NCBI GenBank assembly: GCA_003971905.1
Contig: RSEE01000120.1
Location: forward strand, 1-64,000
DNA: 64,000 bases
Reading direction: 5' to 3'
Source: Moniliella sp. 'wahieum'
Lineage: Eukaryota; Basidiomycota; Moniliellomycetes; Moniliellales; Moniliellaceae
Below, piece by piece: positions 12,011 to 22,868 of the stretch. How positions within the stretch are numbered: position 1 is the stretch's first letter; each line of letters begins with the position of its first letter. The translations under genes were made by a program, and so were the position numbers. The notes beneath the pieces are model-generated. The model was not told where the DNA came from and searched no databases. It saw nothing but the letters and a program-made list of their open reading frames with translations.

Positions 12011-12923
12011 GATCGCTGAACGTTCCATCGAATGCGTTGAGACGGTTGAGCTTCAAGCTTCACGAGTTGTCTATAGTGGGATCTGGGAGTCCATGCGATC
12101 TTCAAGCTCCAGTCTTAGTTACTCTAAATATCCACATCAACGTTCGACAAGGCGATCAAAAACAAAGCAAAACGGAAGGGGTGGCGGTGAAGACAAAGGG
12201 AGAAGACGTGCGACATGGGAAGAAGAAGATATGCGGCGGGCTCTGTACGCGCGCACGCGCACGCGCGAGTGGCTTGGCTCTAGCTATACCATCACATCTC
12301 GACAATCGATCAGTATGTCACGCATCGCATGCAGACTCCATGGCAACAGGAACTTCGAGCTTGAGAAGAATTGTGGGAACGTTGTCGTTACCAGGGGGCC
12401 AAGAGCGAGGGGCAAGGGGGCAAAACCTCGCGCGTGCGAAGGCAGGAGCGCTTCAGCCGAAGAGCGCCCGAGAAACTAAGTCTGGATGTGGAAAGTGGAG
12501 TCGGCGGGTTACGCCGGTTACGCGTTAGGCCATAAAGTTTCACTGTGGATGCGCGCGGGGCTAGTGGAGCTTCCAACTGGAGGGGAGCGCGGAGAGTCCG
12601 CGGGGGCGTCAGCGAGGGCGATGCTGATGCGCTGAAGCCTATTGCCTCCATTGAACATTGCGGAGAGGAATTTCGAGCGTGTAAAAGACCCACAGAGTTG
12701 TTTGGAGTCGCGCGAGCAGGCTCCGCGGGAGGGCAGTACTAGTGACGGCCATAGTATTGCTACTAGGTTGCCACTGGGCAAAAATTAAGTCCCTGATGGC
12801 GAACGACAGGGTGTGAATCGTTGCCCCTTAACGCTAGCTTAACGATTCCTTTGGACCTGGGCGCATTGTTGGGAGAGATGGAGATGCACACGGAGAATGC
12901 CTTGTTAAGATAATCGATCGGTA

Positions 12924-12947
12924 GGCCAGATGGCCAGATGGCCAGAT
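12924..12947. repeat. GGCCAGAT octamer array, 3 copies
   Basis: Three perfect tandem copies of GGCCAGAT in the gene-poor spacer. Confidence 0.9.
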
Positions 12948-14932
12948 GCAGCTCACATCGGCTCAATTACATGTATCGTTGTGGAACAAAAGGAGCGCAA
13001 GGAAACACCTTTGTAAGTCCTTTTCACTTTCCACAGCATCCCGACGAGGACTGGTGGTGATGCTTGTACGACCCACCATCCTTGAAACACATTGCACGGC
13101 TAACAACAGATCTGGGAGCCGCCCCACCATTGAGCACAGTCTCGCCTCGGTCGTGGATGAATTGATGGGATTTTCACCGTACTGGATTGCTAAGGGCAAC
13201 AAAATCCGACATGAACTGGAGCGAGGGAGAGAGTATTAGTGTCTCTCTCCGCTTTCGCCTCTATTACATTTCCCAATCGCCTCGTACTAGGGTAACAACA
13301 CAGGTATATTAGTTGGATGCCCCACAGTATACTAGCTGAACCTACTTAACCGTGGGAAACGCCGTATTCAATAGGCAATGGGTTAGGGTTAATGTCAATC
13401 TGATTCCTATCCTGTTCTTTTCTGCTTCCTCCTCGAGCTCGAAGCAGCCACCTTTTTACCTTCTTCAAACCGTTGAAACCTCTTATCCACCTTTCCCGCG
13501 TCCCATCGTCCACCAGCAGGATAGAAGGGAACCCCTCCCCCGTCGGTTGGCTCGGCTTGTCGTGTCTTCCTCTCCGTGGTCATGGTCACTTTTTCTCTTA
13601 TACTCTACTTTCCGGTCCATTCATGGGTTACGAGCAAGCGCCGCCGGGCGCCGCGCGACGAATTGCTAGGATGGTCTTCTTGCCTTGGCCCCCCTCATTT
13701 TTTGCTGTTTCCCCTCTTCGCTGTGGTGTCCTCTTTGTCACGGGCCGGCCCATTTGTTTCTTTCGTTGGTTTTTTCTTTTTCTTTGCCCGGCTCGGCTGG
13801 TCTGGGTCGTCCAGCTATCTCAATGTGTGCTGTACCCGCGCACAGGTATGTGTGGGTAGGGACATCCGTACGAAGTCCCCGTCCATGGCACGCCAAGGTA
13901 TCACGAAGAGGCATTCTAGTAGCGTCAACGTGCTAGACCATGATCGATAGATAGTAGTGCGCCGCGCGTAACGCAGATGTGACCTGACGAGCTACGGGCA
14001 TGGGCCACAACCAGAGCCACGCCGTCGAACTGGAAAGGTTCGGGGAGCAGTTAGCTGCTCGCGAGCACAGAGGGGATGTTTTTAGCCCAACGAGTCTCCC
14101 CACGGTTTCGAGTGTTGGGAGCAGAAGGTAAGAGTGGCTACGTGCCAGCGCGGCAAGGGGTCGGTCTCTGGAAGCTATCATCTCCCCGTCACGCGTCACG
14201 CGCACATGTCACGCATGAGATCGCAGATCAATCGCAGATCCCAACATGCCACAGCAGTATCTATCAGAGAAAGCCGACCGAATGTGTGGGAGAGGCAGAC
14301 GGAGAGGCAGAGGACGATTCGATGATCGATGAAGTGAAGAGAAACTGAAAGCCAAAAATTCCATGCGACACTCCGTTTCACATCCTCATGGTCCAGCCTA
14401 TATGTGAATGCAGTGTGAGTGTATAGAGAAAAACATGGATAGAGGTGGAGAAACGGGGAATATGCGGTCCAAAAGCCATCGGCAGAGTCAAAAGGGGGAA
14501 AAGGAACAAGAGTGTGAAGAGAGAAGAAGAAAAAAGCGGGTGTGCATATGGACGGGGGAATGGTTCTCCATAGTGTAGCCATAGTTAGAAACAGGACCAT
14601 GTTACCGAGATCCAGAGGATGTGCAGGGAACCTCACCGCGCAGAGACGGGTGTCTCGAGATGAGGCCTGAGGAGACACCCATTTCGATCTCGACCCTGAG
14701 ACCAGAGGTGGAGGCGAAAAGGATGGTGCGTTATAATGTGGAAGAGAGCGTGACAGACAGAAGAGAGTGTACTGGGTGTGGTACAGAACTAGAGCGGCAG
14801 AAGAAGTTTGAGGGTCTCCGCAAGGGGTGTGGGGCATGTGGGTGCGAAACCGGGTGACATAAACAACCGCCCAAATGGATATGGAAGAGAGAGAGAAAGC
14901 AGGGAGAAAGTGGTGGTGGGGGGAGGAGAGGT

Positions 14933-15449
14933 TTAAGGGAAGAACAGGGAGAAGGAACGAGGACGAGGAAAGGGAAGCTCAGTTTTGGATTTGGTTGTCG
15001 TTCCACGCCGATACATCACACTCTGGCTGATCATTCCCAATCGCGGCCGAGGCATAGGCTCGGGCTTTGGGAATTGGCATTGTCGGGCTCCCCGGGCTAG
15101 TGGAGGGGTAGCATTGCATCCGTCTGGGTTGAGCCGGTTGCGGGGCCAGGGAGCGCCGTATCCACCCGGACCGGCGCCCCAGAGAGTCAGATTGGGATTG
15201 GTGTAGGCCTCGAGGTGACGCGAAATGTAGTCCTGGGTCGGGTAGTCCGGTGGGTCGCACCCCACGTTGATCTTGGCTGGATCTTGGAAGACACGGATCC
15301 AGTCCAACGCCATCGTCGATGGCCACAGCAGCTGCTTCCAGGACGGCGTGCCAAAGTTTTGCGAAATGCCCAGATTGGCAAGGATGTAGAGCGGTTCGGG
15401 CGTCACGGGGCGGGCGGAGATGTTGGCAAGAGATCGGCGGCCAGTTGGT
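14933..15449 (-). pseudogene. 3' fragment of a KRE6/SKN1 beta-glucan synthesis gene
   Basis: The open frame carries the C-terminal part of the SKN1/KRE6 (GH16-like) domain: EPLYILANLGISQNFG, then TMALDWIRVFQ, then VGCDPPDYPTQDYI and EAYTNPNLTLW, then the conserved tail with PWPRNRLNPDGC. Kre6 proteins are membrane glycoside-hydrolase-like enzymes of about 500-700 residues needed for beta-1,6-glucan. Here only the last ~150 family residues are present, plus about 45 unrelated codons to the stop. Membrane anchor, catalytic region and start are absent. The upstream 240 bases hold no matching exon, and the 3' end of the next same-strand gene follows at 15692. Homology stops at GPTGRR, next to a telomere-like CCCTAACCCTAA. 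The TTAG there could be an intron acceptor, but no donor exon is visible. I call it a truncated copy; a misassembly is the main alternative. Confidence 0.7.
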
Positions 15450-15461
15450 CCCTAACCCTAA
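15450..15461. repeat. Two telomere-like units (CCCTAA)2
   Basis: CCCTAACCCTAA, equal to TTAGGGTTAGGG on the minus strand, lies exactly where KRE6 homology ends. TTAGGG is the usual telomere repeat of many fungi. Two copies can arise by chance, so the position is the only reason to note it. Confidence 0.5.
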
Positions 15462-15691
15462 TGCAAAACAGGATCCGGCCTAGGAGACAATAGAAAGAAA
15501 GTGTGCAAGAACCCAGGCCCCCTTCTCTTCCCCCTTGTTCTTATTTGACCGGGAAACAGGGGGGTAGGAGCATTGAGCGGAAAAAAAGGGTTGAGAGAAT
15601 GTGTAGAAAAAGGGGGGTGGCGATGTTGCAAGCTCAGCGCCGAAACCCACAAACGAGGCCCACCCGCTCACCCACCGCTTCGGGGTCCCGC

Positions 15692-16755
15692 TCAGTGCGG
15701 GATGATGGCAGCCATAATGGCCTTCAGCATGTCCTCCAAGGAGACCACGTGACCCACTTCGGACTGGGAGGGCGAGTATACCTTCTCTTGTGTTGGCTGC
15801 GGCGCCGCAGCCACAGCAGCAGGCGGGGACGATGCCGCGGGCGCGGCGCCAAACAAGCCACCAAACAACCCCTCTGCAGCCGAGAGCGCCGCGGCCAAGG
15901 GATCCGCGGCGCAGCAGCAGAGCCCGGGGCCGGCGGCCGCGCAGCAGCGGGAGAGGCGGCGGGGGAGGCTAGAACGTCGTGTTTGGGTGAGGAGTTCGGA
16001 GAGGATGAGGGCGCAGGTGCAGGCGCTGCCGCAGCAGAATGTTTAGGGGACCCCTTTCCACCACCGGATTTGCCCAATGTCGGCCCACATCCCGACGGCG
16101 TGCCATCGGCAAAGGTCCAGGTGATGGGGAATACACCCACCGCGGGTTGCGCCATCTTCTTGAACAGACCGGCAGTCAAGTCCAAGTCGCAGACTGATCG
16201 AAAGAAAAGTCAGCGCTAGTATTCTTTTCGGACCATAAGGAGGGGATCAGAGAACTTACCAGAGCCACAGGTGTCAGTAGCCGCGTCAAAGGGGCAGGTG
16301 TCCATCAATTGAGCTTGCTGTTGTGCCGTCACTGCCGTAGAGGATGAGGGTTTTGAAGCACAAGTCGCTCTGCGACAGGCCTTCCCTTTGGAACCGGTCC
16401 CAGCCGGCTTGGGACAGGGCAACACCCATCTATGCAAGCACACCGCATCAAGGTTAGTCAAGGCGGAAAGGGTCGCACGCCATGCCCTGGGAGGGGCAGC
16501 GGAAGAGGGTAAACAGGGAGCAAGGGCACGTACCGTATTGTCGGTCATTGGTGCGCCGCCACAGCTGCCAATGGGACTCGGGCCCTCTGTTTTGGGGTGG
16601 TAGAAGGTGGCCTGGCCGCGGGGCATGAGGAGGTGGGTGGTGTTGGCAGCGCGCGGGAGGGGTGCCTCCTGCGGGGGGCCGGGGCGGGGGAGGGCGGCGA
16701 CGTTGGAAAGGACGCCGAGGGCGAGGGTGAGGGCAGCCAGGGGCAGAGAACGCAT
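15692..16755 (-). CDS. Secreted double-psi beta-barrel (barwin/expansin-like) protein
   Basis: It starts at 16755 with a classic signal peptide (MRSLPLAALTLALGVLSNVAA). The mature part opens with GQATFYHPKTEG and GSCGGAPMTDNT, the first strands of RlpA/barwin-like DPBB domains, continues with VALSQAGWDRFQ, then MDTCPFDAATDTCGS and DLDLTAGLFKKMAQP, and closes with VGVFPITWTF. Two introns fit the protein: 16430-16533 (104 nt) and 16194-16259 (66 nt). The C-terminal third is Ala/Pro/Ser-rich and ends in SLEDMLKAIMAAIIPH. Two frame breaks are needed, one just before MDTCPF (about 16310-16340) and one near 15905. Small fungal DPBB proteins are secreted and often cell-wall or host-interface proteins; no enzyme activity can be read from the sequence. 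The next gene downstream on the same strand is the KRE6 fragment. Confidence 0.78.
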
Positions 16756-17340
16756 GGTGGGGGGACAGGCGAAGGGAGGAGGAGAAAAAAGAAGGTGGCC
16801 AGGGGATGAAAGAGCGTGGGCGGGGAGAAGGTGGGAGGGGCGGAAGGCGGTAAGGTTGGCGGCGGAGGCTGAAGCTAAGCTGAAGTGGAAGTGAGCGCGT
16901 CGTGACTAGGGGCTAGGAGGCTGCAACTGAATGCCCAATGGGTGCTGGGCCCCAGGGACCAGAGCCCAGCGCAAATAACGCAACGGCGGCCTGGCTGGCC
17001 GCAGCCAAGCATGTGCTTTGGGTGAGCTCACCGCACGGGGTCACCCATGCCGCGCCAGCCCTGCCGATCCAAACGTCCACGCCGCCGATCCCCCCCCGCA
17101 TCCCCAGCACGGCGCCCGTGTGTGCCACCCGTCTCACCCAACCCTACCGGCAGCCGTGCTGGGCCGGCGGGGTGCGGCAGAGGGCGGCACGGGACGGCAG
17201 GCGCGGGAGGCGGGGCGCTGTGCAGGGGCGCCGTGGGAGAGCGTCGGTGCCGTTCTGTGCCCCGCCCGCGCAAGCTGGCATGGGTGGGTGGGTGCGCCTG
17301 TGCGAGCGTGCAGCGGGGCCAGTGTGTTGGGGTGCGGCTG

Positions 17341-17384
17341 GTGCTTCGTACGCGATTAGTGCTTCGTACGCGATTAGTGCTTCG
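17341..17384. repeat. 18-bp tandem repeat, 2.4 copies
   Basis: The unit GTGCTTCGTACGCGATTA is repeated perfectly twice, with a third partial copy (GTGCTTCG). Confidence 0.9.
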
Positions 17385-17794
17385 AGACGCCGCTCCCCAC
17401 CGCCGCTGCACCGCCACACGCGAGTGTGCTTCCATGCAGCCAGTACGCGCTACCTGGCCTGGGTGCTCCAGCATGCGTCGGCCACATGCAGTGGCAGGTC
17501 CGGCGGGGTCCCGGTGTCTGCAGGCCGAATGTTAAGGAACGTACAATGAACGCAGCCGATCACCCGACCACCCAACCAACATTCGAATGCGTGCATGCCT
17601 GGTGCTTGCAATCAAGTTGGCTACCAAATCCACCAAGCCCTCTCTCCCCCGCCGCCGTTCTCATCACCGGCACCTCCCCCAGCCTCACGTACACTGTCAC
17701 CATGTCACCTCCCCACTCGGGCACCCACGCAAGCCATACCCACCACACCCATCGCTGAAATGTATATACCCCTCCGTACCACCACCTCCACCGC

Positions 17795-17815
17795 TCAAGC
17801 TTCAAGCTTCAAGCT
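17795..17815. repeat. TCAAGCT heptamer array, 3 copies
   Basis: Three perfect copies of TCAAGCT, the same heptamer as at 10903-10923. Confidence 0.9.
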
Positions 17816-18564
17816 TCACCCCCACAAGCGGTCATCGTCGCATTCAAGGTCACCCCTCCCCACGCCCTCAATAGATCCAGCTTACACTTGCCGTACCGTC
17901 CTCAGGCAAAACCCCATGTCGCTAGCGCACCAGTACCAAACCCAGCCGGCGAAAGCGGACTCGGCCCAGGAGTCCTGCGAGGTGTGAGGGGCACAGGGGC
18001 AAATGCTCTGCGTTCACAGTGAAATCACCCTCGGGCAACCAAAGGCAGAGGGAGATTGAAGGCGACGAGAGAGGTGGGACGTGGTGGGCGGAAAGGAGCA
18101 TGGGAGGCGCGACGACGAGAGACAGACGAGCGTGGTGGGGATGCGCCCGCCACCGACTACGCGTTGCATCGACGTGCAAGCTGCGCGCGCGTTGACTGAC
18201 AAGAACTCAAGTACTCAAGTCAGCCAACATGCGACTGGGGGTGGCAAACGCGCCCCGGACAAGCTGGGGACCGCAGTACCAACACTCCACGTCCACCACG
18301 GCTGACGTCAGCTGGCACCCCCGCACCCCCTCGAACATTGCAATTGGTAACATTGGAATGAAACTTCGTGCGGACAAAACAGGCAGCCGTGTTCGCCGCT
18401 CTTTCTCCGTGCGCCTACTGCGCTTGCTGGACCTGCCTTCCTTGCACCGGCCCGCTTCCAGCGCCTTCCGTTTCTCTCGCCACTCTCCCTCATTCTTCCC
18501 ACCCCCCACCCCCACCCAGTTCAACCAGTTCAACCCCCCCCCTTCCCCCCTGTCTGTCTTCACC

Positions 18565-20785
18565 ATGGCAGCACACCTTCGCCAAACGTTTGCCGCCAAG
18601 GACGCCAAAAATGAGCCCGTCTTTGTTCACCTTCCTCACCGCCGGCTTCCCCACTGTCGCCGACACGGTTCCGCTCCTCCTCGGCCTCGAGAAGGGAGGT
18701 GCGGATGTGATTGAGCTGGGCGTGCCGTTCAGTGACCCCCAGGCCGATGGCCCTGCCATCCAACACAGCGACGAGGTGGCGCTGACCAATGGCGTGACCC
18801 TGCACTCGTGTCTCGACCTGGTGGCCCAGGCACGCAAGGCCGGCCTTACCGTCCCCGTCTTGCTCATGGGCTACTACAATCCCATCCTGGCCTATGGCGA
18901 GAAACAGTTGGTTGCTGACGCCCGCGCTGCTGGCGCCAGTGGCTTCATCATTGTGGATCTGCCTCCGGAAGATGCGTTTGCCTTCCGCGGTGCTTGCACC
19001 ACCGAGGGGTACGTTTCTCGCTCCCTGTGCCTCTCCCCGCCTGTTGCCACGTTGGGTGGAAAACCAGATTGTTGACCTCGCTTCCCTCTTGCTCTTCTGA
19101 CCTTTTTGTTGTGCAGGCTTTCTTTTATCCCGCTTGTGGCGCCCGGAACGACCGATAAGCGGATTGCGACGCTGCTGCGTCTGGCCGATTCCTTCATCTA
19201 CGTTGTCAGCAAAAATGGCACGACGGGTGCGACGTCCAGTGTGAGTGCGACGTTGAGCCGCTGGTGGCGCGAATCCGGAAGGTGCAGGGCGGAGGATGTG
19301 CACGTACCGTTGGCCGTTGGGTTTGGCGTGTCGACGCACGAGCACTTTACCGAGGTGGGCGCTGTGTCGGATGGCGTGGTGATTGGTTCGCAATTGATCA
19401 AGGTGGTGGGCCAAGCGCCCGAGGGCGAGCGTGCCGCCGCAGCACAACGCTTTTGCGAAGAGATTACCAACAAGCCCAATGGATTTTGGCATCGCACCCA
19501 ACCTCTTCCGCACATTAGCGCCAGCGCGCCCTCGTCCCAGCGTGCTGTCCAGCCGGCGTCCCAGGAGCAAGATCGGCCGGGTTGGTTTGGCCAGTTTGGC
19601 GGGCAGTATGTGCCTGAGGCGCTGTACCAAGCCCATGCCGAGCTCGAGAAGGCCTATGTCGAGGCTGTCAACGACCCTGCCTTCTGGAAAGAGTTTGAGA
19701 GCTACTTTGAATACATTGGTCGCCCTTCCGACCTGTACTTTGCCGACCGGCTCACCGAGGCTGCCGGCGGCGCTCGCATCTGGCTCAAGCGTGAAGACAT
19801 GAACCACACGGGCTCGCACAAGATCAACAATGTGGTGGGACAAATGTTGCTGGCCAAGCGGTTGGGCAAGACGCGCATCATTCTGACTGAGACGGGGCAG
19901 GACAGCATGGTGTGGCCACCGCCACGGTCGCGGCCAAGTTTGGTCTCAAGTGTGTGGTGTATATGGGCGCGGAGGATGTGCGGAGACAGCAGCTGAACGC
20001 CTACCGGATGAAGATGCTCGGTGCCGAGGTGGTCGCCGTCGAGGCTGGTAGCAAGACACTGAAGGACGCGATCAACGAGGCGAACCGGGACTGGGTGAGC
20101 AACATTGACACGACGCACTATGTTGTGGGCTCGGCGATTGGCCCGCACCCGTTCCCGTCGATGGTGCGGGACTTCCAGTCGATCATTGGCAAGGAGGTGC
20201 GCAAGCAGCTGCAAGCCAAGCGTGGCAAGCTGCCGGACGCGGTGGTCGCCTGCGTCGGTGGTGGCTCCAATGCGATCGGCATGTTCCACACGTTTATTCC
20301 CGACAAGAGCGTTCGTCTGATTGGTGTCGAAGCGGGCGGCGACGGCGTGGACACGGACCGGCACAGCGCTACCCTTGTCCAAGGGCAAACCGGGTGTGCT
20401 GCACGGCGTCCGCACCTACCTTTTGCAGGACAAAGATGGCCAGATCACCGAAACCCACTCGATCAGTGCCGGTCTGGACTACAGCGGCATTGGCCCCGAG
20501 CATGCTTGGCTCAAGGACACGGGCCGTGCCGAGTACCGCGTGGCCACCGACGTCGAGGCACTCGAGGGCTTCCGTCTGCTCACCCAACTCGAGGGCATCA
20601 TCCCTGCCTTGGAGAGCAGTCATGCCATCTATGGCGGCTTTAAGGAGGCGGCCAAGTTGCCCAAGGACCAGGACATTGTCATCTCTCTCAGTGGCAACGG
20701 TGCCAAGGATGTGCCTGAGGTCATTTCGCTCCTCACAGAGCGTGGATGGGATAAGAAGGTCAACTGGTATCTCGACCAGCAGTAA
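18565..20785 (+). CDS. TRP5: Tryptophan synthase, fused alpha-beta
   Basis: Catalyses the last two steps of tryptophan synthesis: the alpha part cleaves indole-3-glycerol phosphate and the beta part joins indole to serine using PLP. Alpha comes first ([53 protein letters not shown]), then a linker, then beta ([15 protein letters not shown]; the PLP lysine in HTGSHKINN at about 19810; [20 protein letters not shown]). One intron, 19010-19116 (107 nt, GTACGT donor). The frame breaks about five times: near 18620 (extra T in NEPV..FTFLTAG), at 19253 (missing G) and 19292 (extra G, restoring the frame), near 19893 (missing G in what should be ETGAGQHG), and near 20374 (extra T before LSKGKPG). All lie in short homopolymers and no conserved residue is otherwise lost, so the gene is probably intact in the organism. 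Start 18565 is an ATG with CACCATGG context. Confidence 0.95.
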
Positions 20786-21283
20786 CGCTTTGGCGCGCCA
20801 CACCCAAGATCGTATCTCCTGCTGGCATGCATCCTCGTACCTGCTATAACAGCCATCCATCATTCCACACACTTTTGTTTGTGCAGGCGCAGTACGTAGC
20901 ACCTATACTTCATGCTCCCCTTCGCCCCCGCGGGGGTGGGGTAAGTCAGAGAAGCGTTGCATATACCAAGGAAAAAGGAATGGGGGGATAGTGTTCGAAG
21001 ATGTAGGGAATGGAGCCATACTAACGGGAAAAATCCGCGTGGGCATCGAAACGATTGCAAATGACAATAGCAGACCAATCACAACACACCACAGAGACGA
21101 CTGGGGTGCGACGCGGTTCGGACCAAGGAGGAAATACAAAGGAATGCCAGCATGGGTTCGCACAATTAGCAACCTTGCCGAGGACCAATTAGGGTGGGAA
21201 GGGATACAGTGACGAGGTTGTCTGCGGTGGGAAAAGGAGTCGAAGATGACCTGCGCAGATTGACGAGTATGGGGGCCAGCACC
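20786..21283. other. Convergent 3' spacer TRP5 / NIPA
   Basis: About 500 bases between two stop codons on opposite strands. No domain-bearing frame is visible. A short GC-rich inverted motif (CCCCCGCGGGGG) lies near 20927-20938. Confidence 0.6.
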
Positions 21284-22868
21284 TTACTCGGATTGCCGAA
21301 GGAGCGCAGCTCGCGAGTGGTAGGCACCATCGTCGGTAGCTGGTTCATCGTTCGATGGCAACTCGTCCTCGTCCATGTCATCCTCGACAATGGCAAACAC
21401 GTCGTGGGGGTGGGTTTTGTTGGAAGGCAGCGGTTGCATTTTCACTTGCTCCTGCCGCCCTGAGCTGTCGACCGCATCCTCGTCGTCAAACAGAGCCGTG
21501 CTGGTAACGGAGGGAACACGACCGGCATGCGTCGAACGAGAACGGTATTCTTCGCTGACCCGGGCCCAACTGGGACGAGGCGCATGGCCGTAACCATGGT
21601 GGCCCGGAACTGGGGGCGCATCCGCACATTCGCCCACCAGGCCCATCGCATGTTCCTCGGACGCCATGCGGTTCATGTTGAGCAGGTATACCCCAATAAA
21701 GATCACCACGAACCCACACAGCAGTGACACAGCTGGCGCCGCCCCTTGGGTATTGAACCCGCGGAAGAGGAGGAAGGAGGCAAAGATGGTGCTGGTGGTG
21801 AACATGACATAGTAAATGGGGTTGACTACATTGGTCGAGAACCTGGAACAAAGCGGTGGTGAGTCGTCGTATTGGATGCGGGATGCGGAGACGAGAGACA
21901 GAGAGAGGCAGGACGTACTGATCAAGCGCTTTATTAAAGTAGTTCATCTGCACTAGGATGCAGACAACAACAACGATGGCAAAGCAGTAGGTGGATGGAT
22001 AGGTGAATTGGTTGCTTCCATTGAGCGTCAACTTGAGGGCCACGCCAAAGCCCTTGACCGACATGACCGAGATGGAGCCAACGGAAGAGCAGATGGAAAG
22101 GTAAACCAAAGGCGTGCGTTTTCCCCACCGTGGCACCACCTGGTAAATCATGACGACAGCAAAGACGCTGACGACAAAGCAGTACGTGAGAAAGGGTGCT
22201 TGGATTGCGTAGGCCAGCATCTCGTCCACCGTACGGATTTCCTTGTCCTCCGGCGCATTGAGGATGATGATCAGCGTTCCAACCAAGCACAGTGTACATC
22301 CGACCCGCCCTAGCCGACCCAGCCTCTCCTTGAGAAGGAGAGAGGCGAGCACAGCACCAATCAACACCGACAAGGCACCCAAGGGGGTGACCAAAATGGG
22401 GGGGGCAAAAGTGTAGGCCGCAAAGTTGGCAATTTCTCCAATAATCATGCAGGCCATGCCAGCCCACCAGGTAGGGTTGGCCAAGTAGGCGTGCTGGTCG
22501 CTGGCCAGGTCGCCCGTCAGCCGATCTCCGGAATCAATGAGGCCCTTTTTGGTGATGATAAAGCTGGTGCCGATGGCCAGCGAGCTGCTGATCGCCAGGC
22601 CAAGCCCGATCCACTTATCTCGACCGAGGTTGGGGATGTAGGGAGAGTCCTCGGCGGCGGTGGAGGCAGGGCTTGGGTCGGCGCCGGCGCGTGGCAGCGC
22701 GGCAGGGACGGGCGGGGCACCGAGCAGGCCTATCCTGTAATTGGACGAGGCGAGACGGAAGGCGGGGGGCGGGACGGGCGATGCGTAGGTGAGGAGGAGG
22801 GTGGAGAGGACGACCAGGCAGCAGGCGGCCTGGGCGCGGCGGAGACGCAGGGCGGCTGGGCTGGGCAT
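21284..22868 (-). CDS. NIPA-type magnesium transporter
   Basis: The NIPA (DUF803) family moves Mg2+ across plasma or endosomal membranes and resembles drug/metabolite transporters with nine helices. Visible here are GLGLAISSSLAIGTSFIITK (helix 1), WWAGMACMIIGEIANFAAYT, LVTPLGALSVLIGAVLASLL, GRVGCTLCLVGTLIIILNAP, then FLTYCFVVSVFAVVMIY and more, to SLLCGFVVIFIGVYLLN. The signature region KKGLIDSG follows helix 1. One intron, 21843-21918 (76 nt, GTACGT donor), joins NKALDQ to FSTNVVNP. No frame break is needed, which is rare in this window. An extra hydrophobic stretch precedes helix 1 (AACCLVVLSTLLLTYAS, residues ~14-30), resembling a signal sequence. The cytosolic C-terminus is acidic and rich in Ser. 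Start chosen at the ATG at 22868 because it opens this hydrophobic leader. Confidence 0.9.

Larger units (their letters stand above)
8103..14932. other. 6.8-kb gene-poor spacer
   Basis: No frame here shows a recognisable domain, sustained coding character or plausible gene structure. The contents are short tandem arrays (GAGCGCAG at 8391-8440 and 8561-8580; CAGAATG x3; CATCATG variants; TCAAGCT x3; GGCCAGAT x3), repeated GTTCA/GTTCAC motifs at about 11930-12020, a perfect 20-bp palindrome at 11991-12010, an alternating purine-pyrimidine GC-rich patch near 12245-12268, and a TTAGGGTTA stretch near 13384. Two hydrophobic open frames near 13576-13950 (+) and 14196-14837 (-) are T- or C-rich and not convincing. 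An undetected short or non-coding gene cannot be excluded. Confidence 0.55.
16756..18564. other. Divergent spacer before TRP5
   Basis: This lies between the secreted DPBB gene (-) and TRP5 (+) and should contain both promoters. It holds an 18-bp tandem repeat at 17341-17384 and a TCAAGCT array at 17795-17815. Cytosine-rich tracts near 18495-18550 lead into the TRP5 start. Open frames here are arginine/proline-rich shadows without a domain. Confidence 0.6.

Noticed and set aside
12946-13239. 97-codon plus-strand frame in the gene desert
   Set aside because: Ordinary amino-acid mix but no motif, no splice or promoter support and no neighbouring coding segment. Not enough for a gene call.
14196-14837. 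213-codon hydrophobic minus-strand frame downstream of the KRE6 fragment
   Set aside because: Pyrimidine-rich sequence gives Phe/Leu/Ser/Pro-only protein. There is no start context or family, and the signal is explained by base composition.
15450-15461. A true internal telomere at the KRE6 fragment
   Set aside because: Only two TTAGGG units are present, and similar short TTAGGGTTA strings occur near 13384. Kept as a note on the fragment and not called a telomere.
18560-19843. 427-codon open frame antisense to TRP5
   Set aside because: It is the mirror of a highly conserved coding region, with no domain of its own. GC-rich coding DNA with biased third positions routinely leaves the opposite strand open.
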